Source of the DNA: Nocardia alba NBRC 108234
GTDB taxonomy: Bacteria > Actinomycetota > Actinomycetes > Mycobacteriales > Mycobacteriaceae
Assembly (NCBI RefSeq): GCF_001612665.1
Contig: NZ_BDAX01000006.1
Coordinates: 202,316 to 266,315, forward strand
Length of the DNA stretch: 64,000 nucleotides
Reading direction: 5' to 3'
Position 1 is the first letter of the stretch; each line of letters opens with the position of its first letter. A program made the translations under genes and the position numbers. The notes beneath the pieces were generated by a model. The model worked only from the letters and a program-made list of their open reading frames with translations, ran no database searches and had not been told where the DNA came from. Below are positions 1-18,596 of this stretch, piece after piece.

Positions 1-102
1 ATCGGCCGCGGATTCGACGGCGGCCGTCAGCAGTTGACCGAACAACGGTGCGCCGATTGCACGTCGGCGACCAGCACGGCCCGTGCGGCGGGGGGTTTCC
101 AC
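1..102 (-). CDS. Non-ribosomal peptide synthetase, N-terminal fragment (runs off left edge)
   Basis: The reverse strand reads 34 uninterrupted codons from a GTG at 102 down to base 1. The translation begins METPRRTGRAGRRR and continues into PLFGQLLTAAVESAAD. This closely matches the first residues of the NRPS starting at 13629 (METARRSARGNRRRR, then FGQLLTGAVESAAD), which decides both the start and the identity. An AGAGG ribosome-binding site lies 11 bases upstream. By analogy the protein opens directly with an adenylation domain and has no leading condensation domain. It follows the 244-6174 gene on the same strand after 141 bp, so it is probably the third NRPS gene of the locus. Nothing can be said about its later domains. 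Confidence 0.8.
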   Translation of the reverse strand, partial: METPRRTGRAGRRRAIGAPLFGQLLTAAVESAAD

Positions 103-243
103 AGACCAATACACCTCTCGCGTCCGGCGGCCGAGTCGGACACAGCATAGCCACACGTGCATAGCCGCTGCCGACCGTCGCCGAGGTGTGCGCCACGACA
201 CACCTACTCTATCGTAACGGAATCGTAATACCCGCAGGGTCCG
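103..243 (-). promoter_or_regulatory. Intergenic region between two NRPS genes with paired direct repeats
   Basis: This 141-bp gap holds two pairs of short direct repeats. ATCGTAA occurs at 211-217 and 222-228, 11 bp apart, which puts both on one face of the helix. GCATAGCC occurs at 145-152 and 159-166. No clear hairpin terminator is visible after the NRPS stop at 244. The repeats could be a regulator site for the downstream NRPS gene; this is inference. Confidence 0.3.
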
Positions 244-3200
244 TTACGGGCGCGTACCGGCCGATCCGGTTATACCCGCGACGACCTGCGCGATTGCCGG
301 ACCGAACGTGGCTACCGCCACAGTGGAGAGCATCTCCTGGTGGGCGGCTTCGACCGGGTGATCAGCAATGATCCCGCTGACGAACGGGCGCCATCGCGAG
401 GCTCCGTCCCCCAGCTTTTCGGGGGTCCGCAGAGCGGTGAAATAGGTCAGATCACCTTCGTACCGGCCGTGTTCGAGCTCGGTGAGAAGCGTCACCGAGT
501 GCAGCGCGCCCCGGTACATGCCGACGAACTGCGCGCGCGAGATCGGCGTGTCGCCGGCGAGTGTTGTGTGCAGCGATTCGAGTGCCTCGTCACCGAGTTC
601 GATCAGTCTGTCGGGCAGTCGCTGCTCGGGTATGCCGAGTTCAGTGAGCACGTGCCGCAATTCGGTGTCGAAATCGGCGAGCGCCGCACCGGGGAGGCTG
701 TCGAGCATCGTCAACGACGCCACGGTCTCGCCCTCGGCCTGCAATCGAGTCGCGACAGCCTGCGCCAGCACACCACCGAGGGACCATCCGAGCAGCTGGT
801 AGGGGCCGTGTGGCTGGACGCCGCGGATCTCGGCCACGTAGCGGTCGACGAGTTCGGCGGCTGAGGCGGGCCGGAATCCCGGATCGCTCAGCGCGGGCGA
901 CTGGATGCCGACCACGGGCTGATCGTCGGGCAGATGCGGCACCAGGCTCGCGTAAGCCCATGCCAGGCCGGAGACCGGGTGCACACAGATCAGCGGCGGG
1001 CGGGTACCTCGGCGAGCGATCGGGAGCACGACCGCGAGTGCGGCTGCGAGCTCGGCCGCGGCCGGGCCTTCGCTGATCACGGCGGCGAGACCGGCGACGG
1101 TCGGGTCGGCGAAGAACGCCGCGACGGTGAGTTCCGCGCCGGTGTGTTCGCGCAGCTGGTGCACGACGCGGGTGGCCAGCAGCGAGTTGCCGCCGAGGGC
1201 GAAGAAGTCGTCGTCGAGGCCGGGCTCGTGCGCGCCGAGCACCTCGGTGAAGGCGGCGGCCACCGCGATCTCGTGCTCGGTCGCGGGCGCGCGGTAGCGG
1301 CGGGGTTCGAGCACCGGCTCCGGGAGTGCGGCCCGGTCGAGCTTGCCGTTCGCGTTCAGCGGGAGGCGGTCGAGCACGACGAAGGCCGACGGCACCATGT
1401 ACGAGGGGAGCACCTGCGCCACCTCGGCTTTGACCTGCCCGGCGGTGAGCGTCGCGCCGGGCGCGGGGACGACATAGGCGACCAGCCGGTCACCGAGCCG
1501 CGAATCGGTCGCGGCGATGACGGCGGCCTTGGCGATCCGCGGCGCCGCGAGCAGGGCGGCTTCGATCTCGCCGAGTTCGATCCGGAACCCCCGGATCTTG
1601 ACCTGGAAATCGGTGCGTCCGCGGTACTCGAGCTCGCCGTCGGCGGTCCAGGCGACGAGATCACCGGTGCGATACATACGAGCGCCGCCGGGTGCTCGGC
1701 CCCCGGTGGTCGCGGGGTCGGCTCCGCCCCGCGTCGTGCCCGACCCCGCGTCGGCTGACGTGCCGAAGGGATCGGCGACGAACCGGTCGGCGGTGAGGTC
1801 GGGACGGGCGTGGTACCCGCGGGCCAGTTGCGCGCCCGCCAGGTACAGCTCCCCCGCGACGCCGACCGGGACCGGGCGCAGACGCGCGTCGAGGACGTAA
1901 ACGCGACTGTTGTGAACCGGTCGACCGATCGCGACGGTGGTGCGATCGGCGGTGCCGACGCGGTGATCGGTGATGGCGACCGCGGCCTCGGTGGGACCGT
2001 AGAGGTTGTGCAGTGCCGCCGAGTTCGTCGCGAGAAAACGCTGGGCCGTCGCGGCGGGCAGGGCCTCGCCGATGGCGAGCACGCGGCGCAGCGAACGCGG
2101 GAGGACACCGGCGGATTCGGTGAGCAGCGCGTCGAGCATCGAGGGCACCACGTGCAGGGTCGTCACCGACTGCGCGGCGAGTACGCGGAGCAGGGAGGCG
2201 GGGTCGCGATGGCCGTCGGGGGTGGTGATCACCAGGCGGCCACCACACATCGCGGCCGAGAAGAATTCCCAGACCGACAGGTCGAAGGTGGCGGCGGTCT
2301 TCAACAGCACCGAGTCGTCCGGGCCGAGGCCGAAAGCAGCCTTCTTCCACAGCAATTGGTTGACGATCGCGCCGTGCGAGACCGCAACGCCCTTCGGCTT
2401 TCCGGTCGAGCCGGAGGTGAAGATGAGGTAGGCCGTGTTCGCCGGGCGAAGCGTCCCGACGCGCTCGCGCGGCTCGAGGCGAGCGGGCGACACCGCCGAG
2501 AGGTCGAGGCTGTCGATAGCGATCACCGTCATCGCACCGGGCGCGAATCCAGCATGCGTGGTGGTCAATACACAGACAGGCGAAGCGGTTTCGAGGATAT
2601 GCGCGAGGCGGTCGGCGGGCTGGTCCGGGTCCAGCGGAACATAGGCGGCGCCGGTCTGGGTGACCGCGTACATGGCGACCACCAGATCGACCGAGCGCCG
2701 AATCGCCAGTGCCACGCGGTCCTCCACACCGACACCCTGCGTAATCAGGTATCGCGCAAGCTGATTGACGCGGAAGGCGAAATCTCGGTAGGTGAGTTCG
2801 GCCCCATCGGCGTCGACGAGCGCGACGCCGATGGGGTGCGCGGACGCGGCATCGTCGAACAGGGAGGCGAGCGTGGCGGACCGGCGGGGATGGTCGGTCG
2901 CGTTCCAGTCGTGCAGGATTCGCGCGCGCTCGCCGTCGGAGAGTAGTTCGAGTTCGTCGACAGGACGATCGGGCGCGGTGGCGATCGCGGTGAGCACTCG
3001 CGCGAAACGATCCGCGTAGGTCCGCGCGGTCGACCTGTCGAAAAGATCGGTGGCATAGGTGAAGACACCGCTGATCCCCTGCGCGACACCGTCGCTGTCG
3101 TAGGCATCGGCCACGATGGCGTGCAGGTCGAACTGGGACACCGCCAGATCGACGTCCACACCCTCGACCGCGGTCTCCCCGAGTTCGAGACCGGTGCGGC

Positions 3201-6174
3201 TGAGATTCTGGAAGGACAGCCCGACCTGGAACAGCGGATGGCGGGCGGTGGAGCGGGCGGGATTGATCGCCTCGACCAGGCGCTCGAACGGCAGATCCGC
3301 GTTCGCGAACACCTGTAGGTCGGTATCGCGTTGGCGGGCGAGGAGTTCGGTGAACGACTCGCCGGGGGTGAGGGTGGTGCGAAAGACCAGTGTGTTGACG
3401 AACATCCCGATCAGGTCGTCGAGCGCGGCCTCGCCACGGCCCGCGATGGGCGTACCGACCGCTAGATCGTCGGTACCCGCCAGTCTCGCCAGGGTCACCG
3501 CGAGGGCGGTGTGCACAACCATGAACAGCGTGGCACCCTGGTTGCGCGCCAGAGCCAGTAGGGCACGGTGGGTTTCGGCGTCGATCTCGATCGGGACGCG
3601 ACCGCCGGCGAAGGACTGCACGGCGGGACGCGGCCGGTCGGTGGGTAGGTCGAGCTGGTCGGGCAACCCGGCCAGCGCCGCACGCCAATAGGCGAGCTGG
3701 GCCGAGGCCAGCGAGTCGGGATCGGCCTCACTGCCGAGCAAGTCCCGCTGCCACAGCGCGTAATCGGCGTACTGCACGGCCAATGGCGCCCACTCCGGCG
3801 GGCCGCCCGCCGAACGCGCCGCGTAGGCGAGCATCAGATCCCTGGTCAGCGGGGCCAACGAGGAGCCGTCACCGGCGATGTGGTGCACGACTACGGCGAG
3901 CACCGATTCGTCGGCGGTGTCGGCCTCATCGACCGGCACAGCAGCGTCGAGCTCGAACAACGCGACCCGCAACGGCACCTGGGCGCGCACATCGAACCCG
4001 GACGAACCGAACTCGCGCATCGCGGCGGTGAGTTGATCGGGTGCGATGGCGCGCACCTCGAGCCGGGGCGTCGCCTCGGTCTCGGCCAGGATCCGCTGGA
4101 TCGGGCCGTCATCGGTCTCGGGATAGATCGTGCGCAGGGTTTCGTGGCGGGCGACGAGGTCGGCGACGGCGGCGCGCAGCGCCTCGACGTCGATGGCGCC
4201 GCGCAGCCGCACCGCCATCGGGATGTTGTAGGCGACCGATTCCGGGTCGAACTGATTGAGGAACCACATCCGCCGCTGGGCCAGCGACAGCGGAATCCGC
4301 GCGGGCCGCTCCCCCGCCGTCAGCGCGGGACGTGCACCCACACCGGCGGATTCGGCGAGCCGCCGAGCCAGCGATTCCACCGTCGACGCCTCGAACAGCA
4401 GCCGGACCGCGAACTCGGTGTCCAGGGCCGCGCCGAGGCGGGCAGCGACCTGGGTGGCCATCAGTGAATTGCCGCCGAGGGCGAAGAAGTCGTCGTCGAG
4501 GCCGAGCTGGGCGTCGCCGAGGCCCAGCACCTCAGCGAAGGTGCCCGCCACGATCTGCTCGACCGCGGTTGCGGGAGCGCGGAATTCGGCGTGTTCGAGG
4601 ATCGGCGTGGGCAGCGCCGCGCGATCGAGCTTGCCCACCGGAGTGAGCGGGATGGCGTCGAGTTCCATCAGCAGGGTGGGCACCATGTGCGCGGGCAGGC
4701 TGCGCTCGGCGGAGGCGGTGAGCGCGGCGGTGTCGACCCTCGCACCCGGCGCGGCGTGCACGTAGGACACCAGAATGATTGCGCCGCTGTCGAGTTCGTG
4801 TCCGATGGTGGCGGCGAAGTCGAGGCTCTCGTGCGCCGAGAGCACCGCGTCGATCTCGCCGAGCTCGATGCGGAAACCGCGGATCTTGACCTGGAAGTCG
4901 TTGCGGCCCAAATAGTCCAGCGCGCCGTCGGTGGTCCAGCGAACCAGGTCACCGGTGCGATAGAGACGAGAACCGGCCGGGTCGAACGGATTCGCGACAT
5001 AGCGCGCGGCCGTGAGATCGGGGCGGGCGTGGTAGCCGCGGGTCAGCTGGGCGCCGGTGATGTAGAGCTCGCCGGTGACGCCGGGTGGAACGGGACCGAG
5101 CCGGTCGTCGAGGACGTATTCGGCGACCCCGCTGATCGGGGCGCCGATGGTCATCCGGTCACCCGGTTTCAGCGGCACGCTGATGTTGGTGACGATGGTC
5201 GTCTCGGTGGGCCCGTACACATTGTGAAATTGCCGCAGGGTGCCATCGGCGAGCGCAATCGCCCAGCGCCGCAGCAGATCCGGTGACACCGCCTCGCCAC
5301 CGACCGCCACCACCCGCAAGTCGTCGAGCCCGACCGGGTCGATCGAGGCCAGCGCGGCCGGAGTGATGAACGCGTGACTCACCCGCTCCCGCCGTAACAA
5401 CCCGGCCAGATCGTCGCCGCCGTACACACTCGGGTCGACGATCACCATCGTCGCGCCCGCGCCGATCGCCAGCAGCAACTCGAGCAGCGAGGCGTCGAAG
5501 GAGGGCGAAGCGAAATGCAGAGTGCGCGAAGTGGATTTCACACCGTAGTGCCGACGCTGTTCCGCGCTGAACCCCGCGAGTCCGGCGTGGGTCACCGCGA
5601 CGCCCTTGGGCAGGCCGGTGGAGCCGGAGGTGTAGATGAGGTAGGCGAGATCCTCGGCCAGTACCGGACGCACCCGGTCGCCCGCGGTGATCGCCGCGCC
5701 GGAGAGATCGTCGAAAAGATGATCGGGCTCGGTCGGCACCGCGTCGAGTTCGAGCCATTCCACCTGCGCGGGAAGTCCGTCGGCGACGGCTGCGACGGTC
5801 AGACCGAAGACCGCGCCGGAGTCGGTGACCATGTGCGCCACCCGGTCCGGCGGGTAGTTCGGGTCGACGGGAACGAAGCCCGCACCGGTCTTGGCGACAG
5901 CCCAGACGGCGAGCACCGATTCGACCGAACGTGGGATTCCGATGGCGACCAGGTCGCCCGCGCCGATACCGCGGCCGATCAGGTAGCGGGCGATGCGGTT
6001 CGACCACTCGTCGAGTTCGGCGTAGGTGAGGCTGCCGAGGGTGCGGGTGGCGTCGGCGAGGACCACCGCGAGGCCGTCGGGGTTGGTCTCCACGGCAGTC
6101 GCCAGCAGCTGCGCCAACGCGGTGACGCGCGGGCGGCGGGTACGAACCGGTCGCGTTCTCGCCGCTCGTGTCAT
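244..6174 (-). CDS. Non-ribosomal peptide synthetase, A-T-C-A-T-TE
   Basis: Terminal NRPS subunit of 1976 residues. Domains in order (approximate residues): A1 20-555 (core A3 [11 protein letters not shown] near 181, A5 [10 protein letters not shown]7 [10 protein letters not shown]10 [12 protein letters not shown]); carrier domain near 600 (LGGNSL); condensation domain 650-1080 with intact HHIAGDG; A2 1100-1610 ([20 protein letters not shown]); carrier domain near 1660; thioesterase 1727-1976 with nucleophile motif GWSLGG. It starts with A and lacks its own first C domain, so A1-T must be served by a C domain on another protein, probably the last C of the upstream NRPS. There is no epimerisation domain. 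Reading by eye against GrsA, the pocket residues are about DALFAGVIVK (A1) and DLWHLILVAK (A2, loosely serine-like); substrates are not assigned. A2 carries a Gly/Ala/Thr-rich insertion before its A7 motif. Strong site GAGGTGGA precedes the ATG. Confidence 0.95.
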   Translation of the reverse strand: MTRAARTRPVRTRRPRVTALAQLLATAVETNPDGLAVVLADATRTLGSLTYAELDEWSNRIARYLIGRGIGAGDLVAIGIPRSVESVLAVWAVAKTGAGFVPVDPNYPPDRVAHMVTDSGAVFGLTVAAVADGLPAQVEWLELDAVPTEPDHLFDDLSGAAITAGDRVRPVLAEDLAYLIYTSGSTGLPKGVAVTHAGLAGFSAEQRRHYGVKSTSRTLHFASPSFDASLLELLLAIGAGATMVIVDPSVYGGDDLAGLLRRERVSHAFITPAALASIDPVGLDDLRVVAVGGEAVSPDLLRRWAIALADGTLRQFHNVYGPTETTIVTNISVPLKPGDRMTIGAPISGVAEYVLDDRLGPVPPGVTGELYITGAQLTRGYHARPDLTAARYVANPFDPAGSRLYRTGDLVRWTTDGALDYLGRNDFQVKIRGFRIELGEIDAVLSAHESLDFAATIGHELDSGAIILVSYVHAAPGARVDTAALTASAERSLPAHMVPTLLMELDAIPLTPVGKLDRAALPTPILEHAEFRAPATAVEQIVAGTFAEVLGLGDAQLGLDDDFFALGGNSLMATQVAARLGAALDTEFAVRLLFEASTVESLARRLAESAGVGARPALTAGERPARIPLSLAQRRMWFLNQFDPESVAYNIPMAVRLRGAIDVEALRAAVADLVARHETLRTIYPETDDGPIQRILAETEATPRLEVRAIAPDQLTAAMREFGSSGFDVRAQVPLRVALFELDAAVPVDEADTADESVLAVVVHHIAGDGSSLAPLTRDLMLAYAARSAGGPPEWAPLAVQYADYALWQRDLLGSEADPDSLASAQLAYWRAALAGLPDQLDLPTDRPRPAVQSFAGGRVPIEIDAETHRALLALARNQGATLFMVVHTALAVTLARLAGTDDLAVGTPIAGRGEAALDDLIGMFVNTLVFRTTLTPGESFTELLARQRDTDLQVFANADLPFERLVEAINPARSTARHPLFQVGLSFQNLSRTGLELGETAVEGVDVDLAVSQFDLHAIVADAYDSDGVAQGISGVFTYATDLFDRSTARTYADRFARVLTAIATAPDRPVDELELLSDGERARILHDWNATDHPRRSATLASLFDDAASAHPIGVALVDADGAELTYRDFAFRVNQLARYLITQGVGVEDRVALAIRRSVDLVVAMYAVTQTGAAYVPLDPDQPADRLAHILETASPVCVLTTTHAGFAPGAMTVIAIDSLDLSAVSPARLEPRERVGTLRPANTAYLIFTSGSTGKPKGVAVSHGAIVNQLLWKKAAFGLGPDDSVLLKTAATFDLSVWEFFSAAMCGGRLVITTPDGHRDPASLLRVLAAQSVTTLHVVPSMLDALLTESAGVLPRSLRRVLAIGEALPAATAQRFLATNSAALHNLYGPTEAAVAITDHRVGTADRTTVAIGRPVHNSRVYVLDARLRPVPVGVAGELYLAGAQLARGYHARPDLTADRFVADPFGTSADAGSGTTRGGADPATTGGRAPGGARMYRTGDLVAWTADGELEYRGRTDFQVKIRGFRIELGEIEAALLAAPRIAKAAVIAATDSRLGDRLVAYVVPAPGATLTAGQVKAEVAQVLPSYMVPSAFVVLDRLPLNANGKLDRAALPEPVLEPRRYRAPATEHEIAVAAAFTEVLGAHEPGLDDDFFALGGNSLLATRVVHQLREHTGAELTVAAFFADPTVAGLAAVISEGPAAAELAAALAVVLPIARRGTRPPLICVHPVSGLAWAYASLVPHLPDDQPVVGIQSPALSDPGFRPASAAELVDRYVAEIRGVQPHGPYQLLGWSLGGVLAQAVATRLQAEGETVASLTMLDSLPGAALADFDTELRHVLTELGIPEQRLPDRLIELGDEALESLHTTLAGDTPISRAQFVGMYRGALHSVTLLTELEHGRYEGDLTYFTALRTPEKLGDGASRWRPFVSGIIADHPVEAAHQEMLSTVAVATFGPAIAQVVAGITGSAGTRP

Positions 6175-6264
6175 AGCCGTTCCACCTCACCCATCACCGA
6201 AAAACGTTGTCCCACAACAACTAACGACAGGAACATACCCTCCTGCCCCGAACGGCTACTCGGC

Positions 6265-13629
<7,365 letters not shown>

Positions 13630-13693
13630 TCGAGTTCATTCACCTCTCATCGCGTCCGCACATGCGGATGCCCCGCACCATGCAGATCGAGCC

Positions 13694-13701
13694 ATCATAT
13701 A
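13694..13701 (-). promoter_or_regulatory. Possible -10 element for the NRPS operon
   Basis: Reverse strand TATATGAT lies about 65 bases upstream of the NRPS start at 13629 in otherwise GC-rich DNA. A -35 partner is not convincing, so this is a candidate only. Confidence 0.3.
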
Positions 13702-13800
13702 GACCAACCGCATAGCGGCCGAGTCAGCGTGCCCCCATGACTCGGGGCCTAGAGGACTATCGACCCGGCCGACGTACGTGTTGCCCCCAGCAACAGCAAA

Positions 13801-13829
13801 GTGACGGGGTTCATATGAACCACCGTCAC
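13801..13829. terminator. Near-perfect palindrome between NRPS and M23 peptidase genes
   Basis: GTGACGG-GGTTCAT pairs with ATGAACC-(A)-CCGTCAC around an AT-rich centre with no real loop. On the reverse strand it is followed by TTTGCTGTT, so it may terminate the M23 transcript that ends at 13864. The symmetric TTCATATGAA centre would also suit a DNA-binding protein upstream of the NRPS genes. Confidence 0.4.
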
Positions 13830-13863
13830 TCGCACTACGGAGAAATCTCCGCGTTCATCCCGC

Positions 13864-14733
13864 TCAGTGCGCGGAAGGACCCCACTCCAGCGGCACGCCC
13901 TTGGAGGCGAGGTAGGGAATCGGGTCCATCTTGGCGCCGCCCTGATCCCAGATCTCGAGGTGCAGATGCGGGCCGGTGGACTGGCCGCGGTTGCCGACGG
14001 TCGCGATGACCTGGCCCGCGTTGACCCGCTGGCCTTCGTTGACCAGCATCTCGTTGACGTGGCCGTAGACACCGGTGGTGCCGTCGTCGTGCAGCACGCG
14101 CACCCACAGACCGAAGCCGGACGCCGGGCCCGCCTCGATGACGGTGCCGCTGGACACGGACTTGATCGGGGCGCCGATCGAGTCGGCGAAGTCGATGCCG
14201 TAGTGCATGGCGCCCCAGCGCGAGCCGAAGCCGGAGCTGATCGGGCCCGCGACCGGGCGGGTGGCCTGCGGCGGCGCGACCTGATGCTGGATGCCCTGGA
14301 GGATGTCCTCGACCTGCGACAGCGGGCCGGAGATCTCGGGGGGCAGGTTGCCGATGCCGAAGGGCGCGGCGACCGGGGCGGCGATGGGCGCGGCGACCGC
14401 GGTCACCGGCGCGGGGGTCTCGACGTGCGCGGCGACCTGCTGCGCGGCGACGAGGTCGACATCCTGGCGCGCCGACTGGGGCGCGACCGATTCCTCGACG
14501 CTGTCGTCGTGGGTCGGCAGCAGCGGTGCGGCGAAGGCGAGGGCCGGGGCGATCTGGGCCGTGACGCCGACCAACGCGCCGGCGGCGACAGCGGCGCTGG
14601 CGGCGACCCGAACCCGATCGGTACGCGAGGACTCGGCGCGGTGCCTGCTCCTGCTCGGGCTCCGGCCATCCGCCGCGTGCGCAAGCAGAGCCTGCACGGA
14701 GATGGATTCGGGACCCACACGGTGCTGCGACAA
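13864..14733 (-). CDS. M23 family metallopeptidase, secreted
   Basis: Cell-wall peptidase of 289 residues. The N-terminus is basic (about 45 residues), followed by one hydrophobic stretch (residues 43-70, Ala/Val-rich, ending ALAFA) that should act as signal or anchor. The M23 (LytM) domain occupies roughly residues 165-280, with zinc ligand motifs HYGID and HLHLE and the typical segment YGHVNEM between them. The family cleaves peptidoglycan cross-links. The start codon is TTG at 14733 with AGGA seven bases upstream; a GTG five codons later is an alternative. The gene has its own promoter and a structured leader (see separate entry), and ends before a palindrome shared with the NRPS upstream region. 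Confidence 0.9.
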   Translation of the reverse strand: MSQHRVGPESISVQALLAHAADGRSPSRSRHRAESSRTDRVRVAASAAVAAGALVGVTAQIAPALAFAAPLLPTHDDSVEESVAPQSARQDVDLVAAQQVAAHVETPAPVTAVAAPIAAPVAAPFGIGNLPPEISGPLSQVEDILQGIQHQVAPPQATRPVAGPISSGFGSRWGAMHYGIDFADSIGAPIKSVSSGTVIEAGPASGFGLWVRVLHDDGTTGVYGHVNEMLVNEGQRVNAGQVIATVGNRGQSTGPHLHLEIWDQGGAKMDPIPYLASKGVPLEWGPSAH

Positions 14734-14884
14734 GATCTCGTCCTAGCGTGCGACAACAAAGGAAAACGAAACCGGTCTGCGACCGGCTCGGAGACCACCT
14801 GGGCGTTCTCCGGTGCCGAACTTATGTGTAACGGTTCGGCATCCGTTGTGACGCGAACTCTACCCGGCCGTGACCATTCCGCAA
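14734..14884 (-). promoter_or_regulatory. Promoter and structured 5' leader of the M23 peptidase gene
   Basis: Reverse-strand promoter: -35 TTGCGG (14879-14884), 16-bp spacer, -10 TAGAGT (14857-14862). The leader of about 115 bases contains two perfect hairpins: GCCGAAC/GTTCGGC (14815-14821 with 14834-14840) and CCGGTC-GCA-GACCGG (14772-14786). The second is followed by the T-rich run TTTCGTTTTCCTTTGTTG, the layout of an intrinsic terminator or attenuator placed before the coding region. Confidence 0.45.
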
Positions 14885-15002
14885 CCATCTGTCACGAAAT
14901 CGCAGGTAGATGACGTGCCGCACAGTAACGATCACCGTGTTCGGCGCATCACACGCCCTGTCACCGGGCCTGAACACGCCCCTGACCGAGCAGACTCGAC
15001 CC

Positions 15003-16049
15003 ATGGTGATCGAGACCCTGACTGTCCCCATCGTCGCCGCGCCCATGGCGGGCGGGCCGTCCACACCCGAGTTGGTGGCCGCCGTCGCGGCCGCGGGCGG
15101 GTTCGGCCAGCTCGCCGCCGGATACCTCGGCACCGAGGCGGTGGCAGCGCAGATCGAGGCGACACGGGCCGCCACCACGGCGCCGTTCGGCGTGAACCTG
15201 TTCGCGCCGGGCGCGGTGGCCGATCCGGCCGTCTACGCCACCTACCTCGCCCGCCTCGGCGCCGAATTCCCGCTCGGCACCCCCGAGCACGACACCGACG
15301 GATGGGCCGACAAGCTGGATCTGCTCGTCGCCGATCCGGTCGCGGTGGTCTCGACGACCTTCGGCTGCCCCACCGCGGTGGAGGTGGACCGGCTGCACGC
15401 GGTCGACTCGGAGGTGTGGGTCACCGTCACCTCCCCCGCCGAGGCGCTGATCGCCGTCGAGGCGGGCGCCGATGTGCTGATCGCCCAGGGCGCCGAGGCG
15501 GGCGGGCACCGCGGGAGCTTCCTCGATGACCCCGCCGACGATCCGATCGACCCGCCCGGCCTACTGACGCTGATCCAGCTGCTCACCGCCGTCACCTCCC
15601 GCCCGCTCGTCGCGGCGGGCGGGATCGCCACCGGCGCCGGCGTGGCCGGGGTGCTCGCCGCCGGTGCGTCGGCGGCGCAGATCGGCACCGCGCTACTGCG
15701 CTGTCCGGAAGCGGGCACCAACGCCGTGCATCGGGGCGCGATCGGCACGCCGGAGCCGACGATGCTTACGCGGGCGTTCACCGGTCGTCGCGCCCGTGGG
15801 ATCCGCAACGGTTTCCTCGTCGAACACACCGCCGACGCACCGGCCGCCTATCCCGAAATCCATTACGCCACTGCGCCATTGCGAGCCGCGGCGCGCGCGA
15901 GTGGCAACATCGACGAAGTGAATCTGTGGGCGGGGCAAGCGCATTCACTGAGCACCGGGCAACCGGCGAGCGAACTGGTCGCCGACCTGGCCGTCGACGC
16001 GAAAAGCGCACTCCGAAAAGCACTTTCGTCACGAATTCAGGGTTATTGA
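15003..16049 (+). CDS. Nitronate monooxygenase-like FMN-dependent oxidoreductase
   Basis: TIM-barrel flavoenzyme of 348 residues in the nitronate monooxygenase / 2-nitropropane dioxygenase family. Visible family motifs: APMAGG near the start (FMN phosphate region), PFGVNLF, and AQGAEAGGHRG, whose His is the usual active-site residue. The family oxidises alkyl nitronates or related carbon acids; the physiological substrate here is unknown. The frame stays open upstream to 14910, but the ATG at 15003 gives the usual short N-terminus before the first beta strand (TVPIVAAPMAGG) and is preferred. It is divergent from the M23 gene. Confidence 0.85.
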   Translation: MVIETLTVPIVAAPMAGGPSTPELVAAVAAAGGFGQLAAGYLGTEAVAAQIEATRAATTAPFGVNLFAPGAVADPAVYATYLARLGAEFPLGTPEHDTDGWADKLDLLVADPVAVVSTTFGCPTAVEVDRLHAVDSEVWVTVTSPAEALIAVEAGADVLIAQGAEAGGHRGSFLDDPADDPIDPPGLLTLIQLLTAVTSRPLVAAGGIATGAGVAGVLAAGASAAQIGTALLRCPEAGTNAVHRGAIGTPEPTMLTRAFTGRRARGIRNGFLVEHTADAPAAYPEIHYATAPLRAAARASGNIDEVNLWAGQAHSLSTGQPASELVADLAVDAKSALRKALSSRIQGY

Positions 16050-16063
16050 CAACGAATTTCGTT

Positions 16064-16069
16064 TACACT
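16064..16069 (+). promoter_or_regulatory. Possible -10 box for the 16123 gene
   Basis: TACACT lies about 55 bases before the ATG, downstream of ATTGAC at 16045. The spacing between them is short (about 12 bases), so only the -10 is suggested. Confidence 0.3.
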
Positions 16070-16122
16070 CGGACCTGGCATCGGATCCCGCCGACCACCC
16101 CCCCAAGCAGGAGGAGAGCGCC

Positions 16123-16515
16123 ATGTCCCTCGATGTTCCCGCCGCATTACTAGAACGCGCCGAACAGGGCGATATCGACGACGCCGAATTCGTCGAATGT
16201 GTCCGTACCTCACTGCCTTACGCCTGGGAGGTGGTGAGCCGGGTAGCCGAAGACCTGCGCGACGGCACCGACGAATACGCCGACAACCGGATCCCGCCGC
16301 CGGACGAGGTGGCTCGCGGACAGCTGCTGCGCGCGCTGGCCTCCGACGCCATCCGCGGCGGCCTGGAACGGCACTTCGGTGTGAAGCTGGCCTTCCAGAA
16401 CTGCCATCGGGTCGCCGCCTTCCCACTGTCGGCAGTCGGCGGCGAAACCTACACCCGCTACATCAGCCCCCGCGCCCAACTCCTGAACCAGAGCCCCGAA
16501 CTGCGCAACTGCTGA
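16123..16515 (+). CDS. Small conserved actinobacterial protein (SCO5389-like)
   Basis: Soluble protein of 130 residues, preceded by a very strong site (GGAGGA, eight bases before the ATG). It has no signal peptide or membrane segment. The central block RGQLLRALASDAIRGGLERH and FQNCHRVAAFP resemble, from memory, a widely conserved Streptomyces/Actinobacteria protein of unknown function called SCO5389-like. No catalytic motif is obvious. The stop codon is directly abutted by the tail of an intergenic hairpin repeat. Confidence 0.75.
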   Translation: MSLDVPAALLERAEQGDIDDAEFVECVRTSLPYAWEVVSRVAEDLRDGTDEYADNRIPPPDEVARGQLLRALASDAIRGGLERHFGVKLAFQNCHRVAAFPLSAVGGETYTRYISPRAQLLNQSPELRNC

Positions 16516-16626
16516 TATTTTTGCGGCTGGCGCCGCGGTCGCGGCCCTTCGGGCCCCGATTCTTCCCTCCCGGCGGGCACTCCTTCGTCGCACCCTCTGG
16601 TCAGTCCAGAATCGGGCGGGCCGCGA
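16516..16626 (-). repeat. Hairpin intergenic repeat, copy 1 of 3
   Basis: Read on the reverse strand: outer arm TCGCGGCCC (16618-16626), inner arm CCGATTCT (16608-16615), a loop of about 44 bases starting GGACTGACC and containing GGGTGCGACGAAGGAGT, inner arm AGAATCGG (16556-16563), a bulge, outer arm GGGCCGCGA (16539-16547), then a GC tail ending GCCGCAAAAATAT. The loop is nearly identical to that at 56916-56959, while the arms differ completely but still pair. Confidence 0.8.
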
Positions 16627-16646
16627 AAATGCAGCACGCAAAACTA

Positions 16647-16680
16647 ACGGCGGGCGTGGAAGTGCTTCCACGCCCGCCGT
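16647..16680. terminator. Bidirectional terminator hairpin
   Basis: Perfect 16-bp inverted repeat (ACGGCGGGCGTGGAAG and its complement) separated by two bases, between the convergent genes ending at 16515 and 16690. It is followed by TTTG on the plus strand and by TTAGTTTTG on the minus strand. Confidence 0.85.
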
Positions 16681-16689
16681 TTTGCTGTC

Positions 16690-18324
<1,635 letters not shown>

Positions 18325-18455
18325 CGGTGCTCCTTCAGTCCCTGCCATGGCATGAGCCACGTCACAACGGATGCTACCGAAAGGTAGGGGGCTCGCAATC
18401 GTTTCCCCCGACAACATTCGCGCAGGTCGGCTGATGCTCGAGTACCAGGCGACCA

Positions 18456-18510
18456 CGAACGCGCCGGCTGACCATCGGTACCTCTATGGGTCCGAGGGCC
18501 GGCGCGTTCG
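18456..18510. repeat. 13-bp inverted repeat in the fadD / acyl-CoA dehydrogenase intergenic region
   Basis: CGAACGCGCCGGC (18456-18468) and its exact complement GCCGGCGCGTTCG (18498-18510) are separated by 29 bases. The repeat sits in the 272-bp divergent promoter region (18325-18596), which contains no convincing gene. Confidence 0.6.
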
Positions 18511-18596
18511 ACAGTGCGCATCGCGTCGACGACCAGTCCGCGGACGTGCTCGCGGGTTCCCTCTCGCCATGGCCAGTGATGTGAACGACGGATACT

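Noticed and set aside
14734..14884. A ydaO (c-di-AMP) riboswitch before the M23 gene
   Set aside because: The leader is short and I cannot find the conserved ydaO core; only generic hairpins are visible.
16647..16680. An attachment site or small RNA at the long perfect palindrome
   Set aside because: Its place between two convergent stops and flanking T-runs fit a bidirectional terminator better.
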